64,000 nt of DNA from Thunnus maccoyii (GCF_910596095.1 NC_056543.1:17594042-17658041); one strand, 5' to 3'; shown: positions 12,095-32,792, counted from the first letter of the stretch. Made by a program: numbers and translations. Notes: generated by a model not told the origin, from the sequence alone.

Positions 12095-12210
12095 TATCGG
12101 CTGGTGAAGATGAACCTCTGTCTTCTACTTCTGGACTTGTCGTTATTTTCAAAAATCCGCGGTCTGTATTAAGGGGGCGGGCAGTGAACACCGGAAACAA
12201 CGTTTATTCG
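12095..12210 (-). promoter_or_regulatory. spc25 promoter and 5' UTR exon
   Basis: On the minus strand an exon ends at about 12088 with the donor GTGAGTG, and just upstream lies a GC-box-like GGGGGCGGG (plus strand about 12173-12181). No TATA box is evident, as expected for a cell-cycle/housekeeping gene. The transcription start is inferred near 12130-12180. Confidence 0.5.
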
Positions 12211-14020
12211 TTTTTTCTTCTTCTTCTTCTTTGGTGTTTAACGGTACCTGGCATCCATATTGTCGCCTTACTGCCATCTTCTGGAGCTAATTATCTACTG
12301 ACGTGTCCTCATTGTTAGACTTTTTCTATCAGCCCTGTTCTTCGAAAGTAGCTGATCAATTATCTTCTGCCCTGTCCACTTAATTTATTTTTCTTCCGCT
12401 TACAAATCAGCTTAACATCTTATTATTACTTTTACTCTTTGTCCTGTAACCATGTTGACTGTATCAACAAACTGAAAGTGAAGTCATGTCCTTGATGTTA
12501 TCTTTATTTCATTATGGTGCCTAATTGTTTCTGTTATTTGATTAATGTCAAAGTGAGTTGTAAGTGAGGATTTCTATAATTAAAGTGATGGAAAACAAAT
12601 CAGCTAAACATCTATTGATGAACATTTTATATTATTTTGGAAACGTACTGTTTGGAATACTAGAAGATATTACAAATCTTTTAATCGTATTGGTCAAATT
12701 TCATATCCATAAAATTTACAGGTAAAGAGCTGAACTTCTTGGTTTTTACAAAGGAGGTCAAATAGTAGCCTACATTTGACTGAATAGTTTTTGTTTGAAA
12801 TCTTTGTATGAATTGTAACTGCTCCTAGCTCAGTTTGTTTGTTTGTTTGTTTTTTACTTTTCTGCAAACCACAAGATAAATATTTTGATATTTTGTATAT
12901 GATCATCAAGTAGAGGAAGAAAATTATAACTGTTTTATGTCAGTAAAGAAAGAAAAAAATCTGCTAAACATCTGCTTTTCTCCTGCAGTCTTTAAGCCTT
13001 ATGAAGAACCACAAAAGTGCCTGACTACTGTCTCCACACTCAGAACTCACTCATGTAAACGTGTAATTTTTATTTAGTTAGTTTTATTTATTTACTTATT
13101 TATTGTCTTCAGTTCTATTGTTTCTTTTGAGGATGTATTTTTTTTTTGTTTTGTTTTGTTTTTGATATGATTTTATTCCTTTGCCTTTTGTTCTATGTTT
13201 GTTTTGTGTGATAGTTTTACTGTATTCATGTATTATTTGAGTGTGTTGTGAATTTCAGTATTTGGCCAATAAGCCTCACTGAATGTAAATGTATTGTTTA
13301 TAAAGCATTTTTACAAATCAGTTGAACATCACTATTTACAATTCAGAGGGCCTAGTTTTCTATTCTTTAGCTGCACTAATTAACACCATCAAACAGTAGC
13401 CTACTATTTGATGGTGTTATTTCTAATTAGTTATTTCTAAGGCTAAACCTTAAAATGCAACCTGGAGGTTCTCACAAAGCAACTTTCATGTCTTTTGGTG
13501 TAACTTTATACCCCCTTGTGGTGAATCTGAGAAGTGGGTCCCAACTACTCCACTCAGCATCAACTTCAAAATGATCAATATAATATTATTTTATAGTTTA
13601 TATAATGTAAGTGATCTAATAAATAGGGTAGTTTTAAAATGGAAAAGAAAAATTGATGATAGATCTACTGGATATATACTTGACTGTGGGCACCAGATGG
13701 ACTCTGTTTTTCAGTTACAGTATCATGTGAAGCCCATTTTGTTGCTACGTTCACTGAGAATGAGAATATTAATGAGGCTGAAAGGATCCACAAGGTTACG
13801 TTGGTTTCTTTTAGTGTGTACAATGGCTAATATTTAACAATTGTAAAAGCAATGGTCTGTAAAATACCTGATGACTGCACAGGGTGTAAACAGTTTTTGT
13901 AACATGTCTTAAAACGCTGAGCTCTCATGACCTGGGAACACATTATTTTATTTCTTGTGTGTTTGAACTCAAGAGCTTGCAGCTGTTGCCATGGCTCCGC
14001 TGAATGATTTTATGATGCCA
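12210..14020. other. Intergenic spc25-g6pc2
   Basis: An A/T-rich gap of about 1.8 kb. It contains a short CTT run near 12216-12232 and a T/G-rich tract near 13139-13165. An open frame at 13571-13837 has no recognisable homology and no transcript context. I see no gene here. Confidence 0.5.
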
Positions 14021-14028
14021 GGATGAGA

Positions 14029-14035
14029 TATAAAG
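14029..14035 (+). promoter_or_regulatory. Candidate g6pc2 TATA box (TATAAAG)
   Basis: TATAAAG sits 61 bases before the g6pc2 start codon, which would put the transcription start near 14060 and leave a short 5' UTR. The position and consensus fit a tissue-restricted TATA promoter. The assignment rests on sequence only. Confidence 0.55.
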
Positions 14036-14095
14036 CTATCTGAGAGGTAGCAGGGCTTCATGGTGCTTTGACTGATGCTGAAGGAGCAACCTCAG

Positions 14096-15512
14096 ATGGA
14101 TTTTGTCTACAGTAGTGGGGTGCTGGTCATACAGCACCTCCAGACCAACTACAAGGAATACCACGACTTCCTCAACTTCATGTCGACTGTTGGTGACCCC
14201 CGTAATATTTTCTCTGTTTATTTCCCCCTCTGGTTCCATCTCAGTCATGATGTGGGCACCAAGATGATATGGGCGGCTGTTTTCGGAGATTGGTTCAATC
14301 TTATTTTCAAATGGTAAGCCATCATGAGTGGTGATATTTTTCTATTTCAGACTATTTTGTGTATTTTTAGAGTTTAATTATATACTTGTTTTTCCAGGAT
14401 TCTATTTGGGCAGCGACCTTACTGGTGGGTGCACGAAACTCACTTCTACCACAATGATTCAGTCCCCTATTTGGAACAATTTCACATAACATGTGAAACA
14501 GGTCCAGGTTAGTATCATGTTTGCAGTACTTTTTCGCTGAAGGCATTAAAAGTGACACTTTACTGTCAAAAACTCTCTTCAATGTTTCTTTGTGCAGGTA
14601 GTCCATCTGGTCATGCCATGGGCTCATCATGTGTGTGGTATGTGATGATCACGTCTGCTCTCAGCTTCATCCGACCCTCCAGTGTCAAATCTGTCCAGAG
14701 TTTTCAGAGGTAGGACGCTCTCTTGTATCATGTCATTGCAGTGAATGGTTTCCTCATAACTGGTCTGCTCTAAATATTTGTATCCTTTCAGGTTTCGTCT
14801 TCTGAAGTCTTCTTTGTGGATGACTTTTTGGCTCATTCAGATAAGTGTTTGCGTGTCCAGGGTTTTTATTGCCACACATTTCCCACATCAGGTTATCCTC
14901 GGTCTTTTAGCCGGTGAGTTCCAGCTTCTGATCCTTAACTACTTCCCTACTGTAGTAGTTCATGTTAGACTTAATAATACTGTTTTTCTACTATTTGTAG
15001 GTATGCTGGTTGCTGAAGTGTTTGATCACATCCCCTCAATCTACTATGCAAGCTTGAAAGTGTACATCCAGACCAATGTTTTTCTTTTCTCTTTTGCTGC
15101 TTGCTTTTATTTGCTACTCAAATTAACGGACATTGATCCTCTGTGGTCAGTTACTAAAGCCAAGACGTGGTGTACTAACCCAGACTGGATCCATCTTGAC
15201 ACCACTCCTTTTGCTGGTCTGGTGAGAAACCTGGGAGCCCTGTTTGGTCTGGGCCTGGCCGTGAACTCGGAGATGTTTATTCAGAGCTGTAAGGGGAAAA
15301 ACAGCTACAAAACCAGATTTAAACTCATGTGTGTGACAGCAACTCTCACATTTCTGCAACTGTATGATTTTATCAAAATGCCCACTCACACTGAGGTTCT
15401 GTTTTATGTCCTGTCATTTTGTAAGAGCGCTTCAGTTCCCTTCAGTGTAGTTGCTGTTATTCCGTACTGTGTTCACTTGCTGATCGGAGAGGAGGACAGG
15501 AAGCTACGTTAA
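14096..15512 (+). CDS. g6pc2: Glucose-6-phosphatase catalytic subunit 2
   Basis: Multi-pass ER membrane phosphohydrolase that converts glucose-6-phosphate to glucose in the ER lumen. The mammalian orthologue is islet-specific and sets the glucose sensitivity of insulin secretion. Five exons: 14096-14313, 14398-14507, 14598-14709, 14792-14913, 15001-15512, about 357 residues (human 355). The acid-phosphatase signature is complete: KWILFGQRP, PSGHAMG and [12 protein letters not shown], including the arginines and the two histidines. About nine hydrophobic segments follow the family pattern. The start is the second methionine of the open frame, giving [10 protein letters not shown] like human MDFLHRNGVL; the upstream in-frame ATG at 14075 adds seven residues. 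G6PC2 rather than G6PC1 or G6PC3 is supported by position between spc25 and abcb11. Confidence 0.92.
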
Positions 15513-15859
15513 AGTTCTAAGAAAACATCTTGTAACATAATTCATATCACTTTTAATTTTCTTTTTTAAGCATATAAGTGGGTACGCTTTCATCACCCAA
15601 AATTCACAGTTAGGCTACTGTACAGTCACATAAGCAATGGAATACGTTTTTATGTGGTGTAACTTTACGTGGTGAACATATGAACTGTGACACATGTATC
15701 TGAGTTTTTATCCTTTATTTGTTTGTTTTACATACAGTATAGTTCACTGTATGAATGAATATGTGAAGCTTTAATGACATGATGTGAAAGATTGTTGTAA
15801 TTAAAACAATGTTAAGATTATTAAACCTTTATCCAAAGTGACTTAATTTTTTCCCTAAA

Positions 15860-16160
15860 TATTAACTTGAGTATTTCTATTCTGCGCTACTTTATATTTC
15901 TACTCCATTACATATTGTACTTTTTACCCTTTTTACTCTACTTTTTCACTACCTTCACTTGGTAACTTTAATTACTTTTCAGATTCAGATTAATAATATA
16001 AAATATGATCAACAAATAAATTATGATGTATTATTATAGGTTAAGATAATAATATCGATCCCCAGTAGGAAATAGAGCCTAGAAAAGTACTTTTCTTACT
16101 TTCACACTGTGGTAATGCTACTTTTCCTTAAATAAAAGATCAGAGTACTTATTTCACCAG
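15860..16160. repeat. 'ACTT-rich' teleost repeat, copy A
   Basis: Text such as 'acttgagtatttctattctg', 'ctactccattacat', 'actttttac' and 'aaagtactttt' matches the family seen at 43045-43945 and 47690-48232, here in the opposite orientation to at least one of them. No coding capacity. Confidence 0.5.
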
Positions 16161-17907
16161 TGCAGTTAAATGGACAAACACAGAGTGCAAATGTTGCCAA
16201 ATGCCAGTTTGTTGTAAACATTAAATTCAAATAAATTATTAAATGTTTTTGCTGGAGTGGAGACACAAAAACAAGGTCAAACCTCAAATCTATTATTTCT
16301 TTAAAATATATGAAATTGTTTCCCTCAAAGTTTATAAAACTGTTTGGACAACTACTACTTAATTTCCACATTAGTCCACTTTATCAGTGACAAAACACTA
16401 AAACAGAAACATTATTATAACTCTATTTGATCAGACTGCATTGCCGCTGAGTTTTAAAAAATTGAAACTCTACATTATGATTATTTTATGACAGAGATGA
16501 ATGTGAGATTCTCAAAATGTCGATTATGCTGCACAAATTTAAACAACAAATCTGACTCGATACTTGTATAGTTCGGGGTTTCTCTCCTGCAGCACAGCGC
16601 GTATGTATGTATATCCCGCTCTGTGTAAATTACATAATTCCTCATGGGTCACTTCTCTTCTTCAGGCAATTCAGGTATTAATCAGCCAAAATGTAATGAG
16701 GTAGAACAGAGTCTCTGATGCAACTAGATTAGTTAAACTCCCCAGCAGAGCCCATTTCACATCTTTCCCCATCGTCCATGGTTGCTTAGCATCCGATGGC
16801 ACCTGAGGCCTGGCACTAAATGATGTAACTGTCCTAAGTGCGTAGGCTACTTGTTAAACCAAGCTTGAAGAAACATCTGTGTGTCTGGGTACTTTAATGT
16901 CTCGGTGCTGGGGGCGACAACAACAGAGCATTACTTAGCATCCTACAGCAACTTCAACATATTAAGTAAAATATTTAGAAACGTAGCCTCAGTAATGAAC
17001 AAATCTGAGACATCTGACAGTAAATGCATTTTAATCACATCCATTGAAATGATGAAATGACTTTTGTCTAGGATCCCGCAATCTCATATAATTGTTTTGA
17101 CTCCTTCCTCAAGAAAAACATATACTTAATTAGATATCAGGAACTAAAAAGCAACATCCTTTATTTCATTCATTCATCCATAATGAGCACATTTTTTTCC
17201 AGTTAGAAATAATCTTTTTGATTTTGTTATGCTGTCCAAAACTGCCCCCCAGCTCATTGTGGATGTTTAAACCCCAAATGTAAACTGTGTGGAAGTTTAA
17301 AACATTGGCATTGAGCTGGAGAAAAAATACTGCTTACTATCAAGTGCTGTTCCAAAATCAGGGTTGTTGGTGAGTATTACACAACCTTTCAGGGCTGCAT
17401 CAGTTGCTATGACTAAAATAACACCAGAAAGATCTCTCAAGAAACTATTTTGAAGCAGTCCTTTCCAACTGAAACAGTATAGTTTGATATTTTTTACTAA
17501 GATTTAGATTATGAAGAATGATTGAGAACAATAATTACAGTCCAACAATATGAACATGGATAGAAGTGCATAAAAAATTCTACTCCTTCATTTACAAATG
17601 TAACTGTTCATAAACAAATGAATATACAATAAATGTTTCTATTTGTGGCCAGGAAAAATGAAATATGATTACAAAAATATATTCTCCAGAAGATGAGAGC
17701 AATTTGTACTCTTTTTTATGCCAACTGAAAAAAAGTATTTCTATGATTTATGTACAATTTTTGAGGGCAATGAATAAAACATCAGTGCCTCATCAAAGAC
17801 TTTCTCAGTGTGATACCACAAGAAAACATCACATTCATTCAAATCTACAATAAGGCCTAAACAAAAATGATTTTCATCATATGCACATCATATGTGGCTG
17901 CAGACAC
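16160..17907. other. Intergenic g6pc2-abcb11, includes abcb11 3' UTR
   Basis: Both genes end here. Several minus-strand AATAAA hexamers (for example TTTATT near 17160) could terminate abcb11. The 16570-16880 part is less A/T-biased than its surroundings and could be a conserved non-coding element, but that cannot be judged from one genome. No further gene seen. Confidence 0.45.
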
Positions 17908-25854
<7,947 letters not shown>

Positions 25855-26905
25855 GTCTTCGTGTCCTCACTTGGCAACTGTGGATTAAAAAAACAAATCC
25901 TAATTATAATTTGGATGTTTAATTAATGGGATCTCTGAGGTTTAATGGGATTTCCGAAATAAGATCAACAGAACCAAGTCAGACTTATTTTAGTCCGTGT
26001 ATACATCTCAATTCAATTCAATTCAATTGGCTTTATTGGCATGGCTGCATACAATACAACATTGCCATAGAATATTTATGCATACTTTACAATCATGGCA
26101 AACAAATAAATAAATAAACAATAAACAAAATAAGAGAGTAAGAGTAACATAAGATATAAAACATACAACAAGTGAATTATTCATGAATAAACATTAATTA
26201 TTAGCCATTTGGGACAGGGGTCCAACAGAGCTGCGGAGCTCATGGCAGGCTGCTACATATCTTGCTGCCAGTCTACAGCAGTCCTCCCTCCCTCTCAGCA
26301 GGACTGGAAGTCTCTCCGAGTCACTTAGATAGAGGAACTATTTTTGCAAAATATTGGTGTCTAATGAGTGAGTCTAGTGAATTAAGAAGTGCAGCTCTGT
26401 CTCTACTGTTCCCTGATCACAGTAAGAACACAACCTCTCCTCTCTGGGCAGCCAGATCTGTGTTTCTGCCTACTTCCACTGCCAGGTTGTGCTCACTCAG
26501 TCTGTACTTAGTCAGTGTTCTTCTCAGTTTTCTATCAAACACTGGTCAGATAGGTTGCCACAGTGTACTCTCTGTTTAGGGTTACGTATGTTTCCATTTT
26601 GTTCTGAGATTTTGTTCGTTCTGTCCACTAATCTCTGTATTTTTCTTTTTCTTTCATCATAATTTGGTTTCATCTAATTTTCTGCATGTGCATGTGTACT
26701 GAAGCTGAGGTGGTCCTGGTGTAAAGACCTAAGTGGTTGATGGTTCGCTCAGCTTCAGGACAAGTAGGCAGAGTGGACTCCTTCCTGGGTTCAACTCCTG
26801 GCAATATAGGGTTTTGTAGGAAAAGGAGAGTGGGCCACTTGTTTTAATATGATTCCAGAAATTTAGGGTTCGTTTTTGAATATTCAACAGTACAGGAAAT
26901 TGGCT

Positions 26906-28276
26906 TCATTCAGCTCTGCAAGCAGAGTTGGGAGCTCTTCTCTGCACATGGAGGATACTTTTACAGAACTCTGTATGTAGGATTTCAATGGGATGTTTGT
27001 CCCATTTTGTCCAATCTTGTTGAGTTTTTGTACCCCACACCTTGCTGCCATATAATGCAAAGGGTTCGATGATTGATTTGAATATTTTGAGCCAAGTTCT
27101 AATTGGTAGTTCAGTGTTTATTGATCTCTTGATGGCATAAAAAGCCCTTTTTGCTTCGTCTTTTAGTTCATTCACAGGCAAGCTAAAAGTTTTTGTGTTT
27201 GAAATTTTTAGTCCTAAATATGTGTAATAATTTGTTTGTTTGTTCGATAGTGTTGTTTCCAATTGTGAAACTGGTGTTGTTTCTCTGGAGTCTGGACCTT
27301 TTCTGAAAAATTAGCACTTTGGTTTTGGGTTGGTTGACTGTTACGGCCCAGGTTTGACAGTATTTTTCCAGTTCTGGTAAGTGTTGCTGTAACCCTTCTA
27401 TGGTGGGGGACAGGACCAGATCATCAGCATGTAGGAGACACTTTATTTCAGTGTCTTTTAACTTTAGTCCAGGTACAGGGGAATTCTCTATTTGTTTTGC
27501 TAGTTCATTAATATATATCTTAAATAGCGTGGGGCTAAGGTTACAGCCTTGTCTTACTCCACGTATCTGGAAAAAAGATTCTGTTTTCTTTGTTCCAATC
27601 TTTGCGTTAGTATACATTGATTTGATCGGATCTTATACTTTTCCTCCGATACCACTTTCAATCAATTTAAAGAAAAGGCCATTGTGCCAGATTGAATCAA
27701 AACCTTTTTGAAAATCAACAAAGAAAGCATACATTTTTTCATCATTTTTGTGCACATAATTCAATCAATCAGAGTTTGCCATGTGGTCTGTGGTTCTAAT
27801 TTAGATAGGAATCCAATTTGGTTTTTGCTTAATAAAGGATGTTCTTTAATGAAGTCTATGATTCGTAAATTTAGTATACTACATAAAACTTTTCCCAGGC
27901 ATGAATTTATGCAGATCCCACAGTAATTTTGGGGGTCTGTCTTGTCCCCACTTTTAAATATGGGGCTTAATAGTCCTTCACTCCATATCACACGAAAATA
28001 GCCAACTCTGAGTACTGAATTGAAAAGTTTCAGAATGGCTGATCTGAATTTAGAGTCTGTGTGTTTCAGCATCTCATTAAGGATGCCATCAGGTCAACAG
28101 GCTTTTCTATTTTTTAGGGTTTTCAGTTTTTGGTCTAATTCGTTTTCCGTAATTTTGTTATCTAATCGGTTTAAGTAGTCCTTGATTGTTTCTAATTGGT
28201 TCAATTTTTCTTGTATTTGGTCTTGTTCGGGTGTGTTGCGAGTTTCTTGGTATGACTCTTGAAGTGCTTTATCCAT
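26906..28276 (-). pseudogene. LINE ORF2 reverse transcriptase region, broken
   Basis: Frames 28276-28094, 28072-27761, 27617-27183 and 27262-26906 together carry the RT domain. Landmarks are LSPIFKSGDKTDPQNYCGI, then GVRQGCNLSPTLFKIYINEL, then the catalytic LHADDLVL (the xxDD box), and a thumb/C-terminal part WLKIFKSIIEPFALYGSKVW. Each join needs a frame change, so the domain is dead. The run ends just before the 3' UTR. Confidence 0.75.
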
Positions 28277-28655
28277 ATATCTCCATTTTGAATGGCTAGA
28301 TCATTATTATTATTTTTTTTTTTTTTTTGTCTAAGGTCTTCCAGTGGTCCCAAAAATTATTTGAGTTTATTGATTCTTCAATTAAGTTGACCTGGTTTTT
28401 GAGGTGGTGCTCTCTCTTAGTTCTCAGTATCCGTTTATATTGTTTGAGTGTGTCACGATGGTGAATACATAGGTCCTGATTATCTGGAGCTCTGTGCTTT
28501 TGGTTGGATAATTGTCTTTAGTTTTTTCCTCATGTTTTTGCATTCGCAGGGTCAAACCTTTTTTCTTGCTCTCTCTTTTTTGGGTTTAGTTTTAGGAAGG
28601 ATAAGTTAGATTGTTGTGCCACATGATGAAAGATATTGATATTGATGAGATATTC

Positions 28656-29570
28656 TTAACTGTGTGGATATGTGTGGGCCAGGAAAGAATTTAAAAGCTC
28701 TTGGATTCCACGGCTGCTCGTTGCTTCCTGATATTCAAGTAATCTGTTTTGCTTCCATATGTAGTGAGCTGTTATATTATATAGTTTACTGGGGTTGGGG
28801 CATGGTTGGTTGGAGTGTGTTCTTTTTAGGTAGATCATGATCTGGTTATGGTATGAAAAGGGGGTTTGTTGCTCTGTGAGTGCTCTGAAAGAGAAAAGGT
28901 CCAAATCTGTTACCACATAATCTACTGTGCTACTGCCAAGAGAAGAGCTGTAGGTGTAACGGCCAAAGGAGTGTCCTCTTAACTGACCATTGACTATGTA
29001 CAGACTGAGGGCCCGGCAGAGCTGCAGTAGTTCTTTCCTATTTTTGTTTGTCATTTTATCATAATTATTCCTTGGGGGAAGAGTTAGACAGGTGTTAGTT
29101 TTGTTATTCATGTATTTGTCTCCCTTTGTGCTAGTAGTGTCTGATTCTTCTGCTGTGCGTGCGTTCATATCGCATACAATTAAGATATTTCCCTGAGTTT
29201 GGAAATGGCGTATATCTCCTTCTAGAGAAGTAAAGGTTTAATCCTTAAAGTAGGGAGATTCAGCTGGAGGGATATATATATATCTCATAAAAAGATATGG
29301 GTGTTGCAGGTCAGGTATTTTTTTAATTTAAGCCATATATAATTTTCACATTCTCTAACAAGTTCAATGGAATTTGTATATTCAGCTTTAAACCACATCA
29401 GTATTCCCCCTGAGCTCCTTCCTTGTGTTACTCCAGGAAGCTTTCTTGATTTGACATAGCCTGGAGGACGGCCAGTGGGAAAGTCTCCCTTGTCCCATGT
29501 CTCCATTAAAATGATGATGTCAGAGTTTTTGAGTTCATCAATAAACTCAGTTATTACTTTTTAGTCCAAA
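28656..29570 (-). pseudogene. LINE ORF2 endonuclease region, broken
   Basis: Two frames, 29506-29285 and 29168-28656, carry the exonuclease-endonuclease-phosphatase fold of LINEs. The ETWDKGDFPTGRPPGY stretch is the conserved catalytic-glutamate motif, and SSGGILMWFKAE and CDMNART follow in order. A gap with stops separates the two pieces. No intact nicking enzyme can be made from this copy. Confidence 0.65.
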
Positions 29571-29900
29571 AGTTGATGATCTCAACCCTTAGATGTTCCA
29601 TTGGATGATTACAAAAGATTCACATTGTTTCATGCTGCAATATTAGTTGATGAATTTGTTGTTGTTTTCATATAAAGTGGAAACACGTTCTTTAAACTAT
29701 GGATTATATACCTAGAATTGCGAGAGATTATTTTAAACATATATGGTTTATATAGACAGTATTGATATTGTATAATTGCATTGATATTAATAAATATTGA
29801 TCAGTTAACAGTATTCATAAACAGCTTACAACAGCAGTTTATAACAATAACAAGGGTATAGTTTTGTGTGTGTATGTGCATGGGTGTACATGTATGTGTG

Positions 29901-30608
29901 TTAGTGTGTGTGTGTGTGTGTGTGACCCCTCAGGGTCTGGGTGTGTTCATACTGTGTCTTCATGGTTGATAGTTGTTGAAGGATGGCTTTGTTTAATTCT
30001 CTAAGAGAGTTTGTCTGGAGGGAAATTTCCTGAAGTTGCAATAGTTCACTTTCCATATGTGCAAGCTCATCTCTCATTTCATTCATGGTGGTATATATGA
30101 GAGGGGGGATATTGTTGGTCAAGTCCCTCTCCTTGCCACTCTGTTCTTCCTCTGCCAGGATACTGAGTGTTGGTGATGGGGGGGCAGCTGAAATTATCTG
30201 TGGGGGATCCAGAGGGAAAGTGACAGCACGGCCAGATTTCTCTCTCTGAGCTTCTGCTAATGTTTTGAGGGTTTGATATTCAGACTGAAAGTTCTTTAAG
30301 TTGCCTTGCACCATAATTTTCCCAGTTTTGTAGATGTTGATAGTTGTCATCACTGTATCTGGGTCCTCGCTTTCTTTTAGCTGTAGTTTCCATCCATTAC
30401 AAACGTCTTTTCTTTCTGCAGACGGGTGGTGGGGGATGATGGCACTGTGCCATGCACTTGCTAACTTCTCCATTTTTATAAAGATCAGCAAACAGAGTCT
30501 CAGGTTTTTCTTCCTGCAGCTTCTGTTTAAACTCTCTTCTTCCTCAGAAGGGTAGTGGTGATAGTTAGCCACCCTATTTGAATGAAGTGACTGACAAGTA
30601 ACTGTCAA
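29901..30608 (-). pseudogene. LINE ORF1-like frame
   Basis: Open frame of 235 codons at the 5' end of the LINE. The C-terminal third is a likely coiled coil (MNEMRDELAHMESELLQLQE and following), as in ORF1 proteins that trimerise and bind the element RNA. It runs into a GT microsatellite, so its last residues are an HTHTHTH artefact and the true end is uncertain. No zinc knuckle or RRM was recognised. The function is inferred from position. Confidence 0.5.
29904..29924. repeat. (GT)n microsatellite inside the LINE
   Basis: About ten GT units at the junction of the ORF1-like and ORF2 regions. Confidence 0.85.
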
Positions 30609-30610
30609 CT

Positions 30611-32549
30611 GTCAATGCTAATTTAGCTAGCTGTTTAAACAAAACATGAGCAAACAGACTGATCAAAATATATGTAGAAGATTAGTTTTCAGGATTTTCC
30701 AGTTCCTTTTCACATTTTCATTAAAGATACATCCCTCCATGTCCTAGCAGATGGATGTTCAGTACCTTAGATGTAGATTATCCTGGTTTTGTCCTTGTGT
30801 CTGTTCCTCTGGTCACTATTGTTCACTGTAGCCTTTGTTTGTTTGTTTTTTTGTGATTGTTGTTGTTGCTCTTTTGAGGTTGTATTTGTCTTCTTCTTTC
30901 TTTCTTGTGGCATATAAGTGTGAAATTTAGGCATTTCACTCTGTTTTTAACAATTAACAGATCAAATATATCTAGGAGCTCTTGCAAAGAATGTCTTTCT
31001 CTCTAAAGATTAAGAAAAACGTGTGTATTGCGTCATTCAAATGTCAGCCGAAACTTTTGAAAACGTGTGAATTTAAGTGTTTTGCTAATGTGAAAAAGTA
31101 GCTTTGTTCAGGATTTACAGTCTTCATCCAGCTGCATGGACATAAGGTGTGAAGAAAAATACAACAACAACAATACACTTTTTTGAACAGCTTATCATAC
31201 CGGCATCAATAATAAAACACTAATAAATTATAAACTGTAGCTTCTGGCAAGAACAAAAACTAGTAATGAGGAATCCTGGTTGAGTTGTAATGCGGCATAG
31301 CAGTTTGTGATGGAAGAAAAGCAAAATATACTGTACCTGGACTGCACTCCTCCCCGTCAATCTCTGGTTTCTTCTGAAATCCACCAACACAACTGACAGG
31401 TTCATCAGAGGGAATTCCTGTCTTATTTCCAGGTGCCCTATGCCTCTCCTTTCTTATTATCTAAACGTCCATTAGACTGATAAGGGTTGTGTCAGCATTA
31501 TTACATTTACAAGACTGCCTTTGCAAGGCAAGATTCAATCCAAGTTTATGTACATTGAAAGCTATTAGTTTGTGTCTTCCAAAACAAACCCAGTGAGGTT
31601 TTTAAAATGTTAAAATTTGGTAATGTTGTTTGGTTATAGAAAGAGTAAAATATCCTATGAATGTGTTAAGTTGTTATCAAAGGTGATTGTAAAATAAGTT
31701 AAATATAAAGCCATTAGTCATGGACAGGTGCTGACTCTAATAGTAATAATACAATTAAACTGTCATGGGTGGCAACATTGTGGTTTTTATATATCATTAG
31801 AAATCATCAGAATGGCTTCAAGAAACTTTTATTAGTTACAAATTTTATTCATTTTACAAGAATAAACAACCAAAGTAGTTACTGTAATAGGGTAAGTTAA
31901 TTATATACATCTATCTCTTTCCATCATTGTCACTATGTAGTTTGTACTTCACAAAAGTGGTGTTTATTTAATTTATTGGAACATACTGTATATTTATTTT
32001 ATTTATTTCTATCTATTATTTTTTATTGCTTTTTGTGTTCTGTTGTCTTTGTGTTTAATACCCATCTGCAAACAAGATTTCCTTTGAATAAAATAAAACT
32101 GAAGCTGAAGTACCATGTAAAATATGAATGTACAGTATTTACAGTGTGTTTTACCAAAAACATGCAAATGGAGACACAGTTAGATGCTCGGGGGGTTAAT
32201 GACCTCAAGGACAAGTCATTGGGTTTGGAATTTGCTCCTTCTTTACAGCCGGTTATTATTCACAACACAGGTGATTGATAATGCCAAAGGAGGGAGGGGC
32301 TCTCGTCAAAAGCACACTGTGACTCACAAAACAGCCTGCAGTAATAAAACGTGCAATCTAAAAAACATTTACTTAAGTATATTTAATATACTTTAATATG
32401 CCTTGCATGAAGTAGTATATTAAAGCAGGGGACACTTGGTGAGTAAAAGATTAGTTTAATATATTAATGATTACTTTTTGGTGACAAAACTATTCTTTAT
32501 ACTTAGATATGTTGTATTAAATATATTGTCTACTGTACAGTATATGCTT
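30611..32549. other. Intergenic, no gene seen
   Basis: A/T-rich sequence of about 1.9 kb between the LINE and the next element. It has short T-rich and TTTGTTTG runs but no exon-like frame, RNA gene or clear inverted repeat. It may include more LINE 5' UTR at its left end. Confidence 0.45.
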
Positions 32550-32792
32550 TAACAGAAACAAAGTCAAACGAGATTTGTTGTCTTGATAGATAAGCATGTA
32601 GCATTGATGGAACGTTTCCCAAATGTTCTTTTAAGGGATTCACACTAATAGTCTTCTGGGAACCTTCAGGCAACAGTGAGGAGTGTAGAAAGTTCTTTAA
32701 AGGTTGCAAAGACGTCAAGAACATTTGGGGAACGTTCCATCAATGTTACATGCTATCAAGACAACACATCTCGTTTGACTTTGTTTCTGTTA
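32550..32792. mobile_element. MITE with long terminal inverted repeats
   Basis: A 243-bp element. The left arm begins TAACAGAAACAAAGTCAAAC and runs through 'gttgtcttgatag' and 'attgatggaacgtttcccaaatgttctt'. The right arm is its near-perfect inverse complement, ending GTTTGACTTTGTTTCTGTTA. The arms are about 85-95 bases with a short unmatched centre. No coding capacity. Confidence 0.85.

Larger units (their letters stand above)
26008..30610 (-). mobile_element. Non-LTR retrotransposon (LINE), nearly full length but broken
   Basis: Minus-strand LINE of about 4.6 kb between abcb11 and the dehydrogenases. Its 3' end is the short tandem tail (TTGAA)n at 26008-26029, preceded by 'gccaataaag'. Going 5' there is a reverse transcriptase region (about 28276-26906), an apurinic-type endonuclease region (about 29570-28656) and an ORF1-like frame (30608-29901). 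Frameshifts, stops and an 18-base T run near 28311-28328 break the second ORF into at least six pieces, so it cannot move on its own. The layout fits the Jockey/L2/CR1 group of LINEs; I cannot assign the clade. The 5' boundary is approximate. Confidence 0.8.

Noticed and set aside
13571-13837. 88-codon open frame upstream of g6pc2
   Set aside because: No recognisable domain, no splice partners, A/T-rich intergenic setting.
29940-30610. A host protein-coding gene for the 235-codon frame
   Set aside because: Its position at the 5' end of a LINE, coiled-coil character and run into a microsatellite fit ORF1 of the element better.
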